DNA from: Pseudomonadota bacterium
Lineage (GTDB): Bacteria; Pseudomonadota; Alphaproteobacteria; Rhizobiales; Hyphomicrobiaceae
Length of the DNA stretch: 10,409 nucleotides
NCBI GenBank assembly: GCA_023430315.1
Contig: JAEZAW010000388.1
Coordinates: forward strand, 1-10,409
Direction: 5' to 3'
The position numbers were made by a program, and so were the translations under genes. The notes under the pieces are model-generated. The model did not search any database and was not told where the DNA came from. It was given only the letters and a program-made list of their open reading frames with translations. Below are positions 8,770 to 10,409 of the stretch, piece after piece. How positions within the stretch are numbered: position 1 is the stretch's first letter; each line of letters begins with the position of its first letter.

Positions 8770-10344
8770 ATGAGACTCTACAGAGCCTTCGCGACGGTCG
8801 GCGGTCTCAGCATGGTGAGCCGTGTCCTCGGCTTCCTGCGCGACATCCTGATCGCCGCCGTGCTCGGCACGGGCATGATCGCCGACGCCTTCATCGTTGC
8901 CTTCCGGATGCCGAACCTCTTCCGGCGCCTCTTTGCCGAAGGCGCCTTCAATGCGGCCTTCGTGCCCCTCTTCGCTAAGCGCCTCGAAACTGACGGGAAC
9001 GATGCGGCCCGCTCGTTCGCCGAAGAGGCCATGGCCGGCCTGTTCGCGGTGCTGCTCATTGTTACCGCGATTGCGCAGATCGCCATGCCATGGCTGGTGC
9101 TGGGCCTCGCGCCCGGCTTTGCCAGCGATCCCGAGAAGCTCGACCTCGCGACTGCGCTAACGCGGATCGCTTTCCCCTATCTCATGTGCATGTCGCTCGT
9201 CGCGCTGCTCTCGGGCTTGCTCAATTCCCTGCATCGCTACATTGCGGCCGCCGCCGCGCCGATCGTGCTCAATGCCGTGCTCGTCACCGTCATGCTCTTC
9301 GCGCACTGGCGCGGCTACAGCAATGACGAGGCCGCCGGTTATCTGCTCGTGTGGGGTGTTTTCGCCGCGGGCATCCTGCAGCTCGCCATGCTCTGGATTG
9401 CGGCCAAGCGTGCCGGCTTCGCGTTGCGCCTGCGCCTGCCGCGCATGACGGATGGCGTGCGCCGCCTCGTGGCGCTCGGCATTCCCGGCTTGATTGCGGG
9501 CGGCATCACGCAGATCAACATCGTCGTCGGCACCATCATCGCCTCGCTCGAGGCCAGTGCCGTCGCCTATCTCTACTATGCCGCCCGGCTCTATCAGCTC
9601 CCCCTCGGCATTGTCGGCGTCGCCATCGGCGTCGTGCTGCTGCCCGACCTCTCGCGCCATCTCGGCGCCGGCAACCACACCGCGGCCATGGACAGCCAGA
9701 ACCGCAGCATGGAGTTCGCCCTGCTGCTCACGCTGCCGGCCGCCGTAGCGCTTCTCGTTGCCGCCGAACCCATCATCCGCGTGCTCTTCGAGCGCGGCGC
9801 CTTCACACACGACGATACGCTCGCGACCGCCTGGGCGCTCGCCGCCTTCGCCATCGGACTTCCGGCCTTCGTGCTCATCAAGGTCCTGCAGCCCGGCTTC
9901 TTCGCCAATGAGGACACGAAGACGCCCATGCGCTACGCCGGCGTCAATCTCGTGCTCAATGCCCTGGGTTCGCTCGTGCTGTTCTTCGCCTTCAAGGCCG
10001 CAGGCTTCATGCCGCACGTCGGCATCGCGCTCGCGACCTCCATCGCGGCCTGGGTCAATGCCTTCCTGCTCTGGGGTACGCTCAAGAAGCACGGCCATTT
10101 CATCGCCGACAGCCGTCTCGCCCGGAACCTGCCGCTCATCGCGCTGGCAAGCGTGGTCATGGGCGTAGGCGTCGTCGCGGCGGACTACGTGCTGGAGCCC
10201 TGGATGCAATCAGCGTCCGGGCTCGCAAAGCAAGCAAGCGCGCTCGCCGTGCTCGTCACATTCGGCGCCGTGCTGTTTGGCGGAATCATTCTAGCGACCG
10301 GTGTCATGACGCCCGCCCAGTTCAAACGCAAGATGCAGCGTTGA
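8770..10344 (+). CDS. murJ: Lipid II flippase MurJ (MviN)
   Basis: MurJ flips the peptidoglycan precursor lipid II from the cytoplasmic to the periplasmic face of the inner membrane. It is an MOP-superfamily transporter. The 524-residue protein is hydrophobic throughout, consistent with the family's 14 transmembrane helices. The N-terminus shows the family hallmark, with SRVLGFLRD at 17-25 and the signature PNLFRRLFAEGAFNAAF from residue 48. Residues shown to be essential in E. coli MurJ have counterparts here at Arg18, Arg24, Asp39, Arg52 and Arg273 (E. coli Arg270). The ATG at 8770 gives the standard N-terminus, although the upstream sequence has only a weak ribosome binding site. Translation may therefore partly depend on ribosomes arriving from glnD, 37 bases upstream. 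Adjacency of glnD and mviN/murJ is familiar from rhizobia (from memory). Confidence 0.97.
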   Translation: MRLYRAFATVGGLSMVSRVLGFLRDILIAAVLGTGMIADAFIVAFRMPNLFRRLFAEGAFNAAFVPLFAKRLETDGNDAARSFAEEAMAGLFAVLLIVTAIAQIAMPWLVLGLAPGFASDPEKLDLATALTRIAFPYLMCMSLVALLSGLLNSLHRYIAAAAAPIVLNAVLVTVMLFAHWRGYSNDEAAGYLLVWGVFAAGILQLAMLWIAAKRAGFALRLRLPRMTDGVRRLVALGIPGLIAGGITQINIVVGTIIASLEASAVAYLYYAARLYQLPLGIVGVAIGVVLLPDLSRHLGAGNHTAAMDSQNRSMEFALLLTLPAAVALLVAAEPIIRVLFERGAFTHDDTLATAWALAAFAIGLPAFVLIKVLQPGFFANEDTKTPMRYAGVNLVLNALGSLVLFFAFKAAGFMPHVGIALATSIAAWVNAFLLWGTLKKHGHFIADSRLARNLPLIALASVVMGVGVVAADYVLEPWMQSASGLAKQASALAVLVTFGAVLFGGIILATGVMTPAQFKRKMQR

Positions 10345-10347
10345 TCT

Positions 10348-10364
10348 TCGCGCCTGCGGCGCGA
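10348..10364 (+). terminator. Hairpin just after murJ
   Basis: TCGCGCC (10348-10354) pairs perfectly with GGCGCGA (10358-10364) around a 3-base TGC loop, 3 bases after the murJ stop. The position suits transcription termination, but no T-run follows. The sequence after it is of doubtful quality. Confidence 0.35.
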
Positions 10365-10409
10365 CGGGGCGTTAGGCCCGGGGCCCCAACGGGGGGGCGG
10401 CCCCCCCCC
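10365..10409. other. Low-complexity G/C homopolymer tail, probable contig-end artefact
   Basis: The last 45 bases are almost entirely G and C. They finish with seven G, then CGG, then nine C at the very end. No coding or RNA feature is visible. Such runs at a sequence end are typical of sequencing or assembly error, so these bases should not be trusted. Confidence 0.6.

Noticed and set aside
9157..10209. A 350-codon minus-strand open frame antisense to murJ
   Set aside because: Its composition (Glu-, Gly-, Arg- and Asp-rich) is the expected antisense reading of a hydrophobic membrane protein gene, and it shows no domain.

Overview
This 10.4 kb window is a piece of a high-GC alphaproteobacterial chromosome. 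The protein sequences and the gene order (hybrid malic enzyme, mutS, glnD, murJ) point to the order Hyphomicrobiales (Rhizobiales). No genus can be named from the sequence alone. All large genes are intact and use the same GC-rich codons. I see no insertion sequence, prophage, CRISPR array, tRNA, rRNA or attachment site.

Layout, left to right. Bases 1-80 hold the first 26 codons of an acyl-CoA synthetase-like gene on the minus strand, cut by the window edge. A 107-base gap with a hairpin and a small dyad separates it from a full-length two-domain malic enzyme (maeB type, minus strand, 188-2464). A 191-base divergent region follows, then mutS on the plus strand (2656-5442). Between mutS and glnD lies a 488-base stretch. 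It carries a 40-codon minus-strand ORF for a predicted single-pass membrane protein (5492-5614) and a 316-base upstream region of glnD with a strong 8-bp hairpin. glnD (5931-8732) and murJ (8770-10344) follow head to tail 37 bases apart and are probably co-transcribed. The last 45 bases run into long G and C homopolymers that look like a low-quality contig end.

Functionally this is housekeeping: fatty-acid activation, C4 carbon flux from the TCA cycle (malate to pyruvate), DNA mismatch repair, nitrogen-status signalling through PII uridylylation, and lipid II flipping for peptidoglycan. I found no convincing new multi-gene system. The items most worth a second look are the small membrane-protein ORF with a good ribosome binding site, a sigma-54-like element upstream of it, and the hairpin in the glnD leader.
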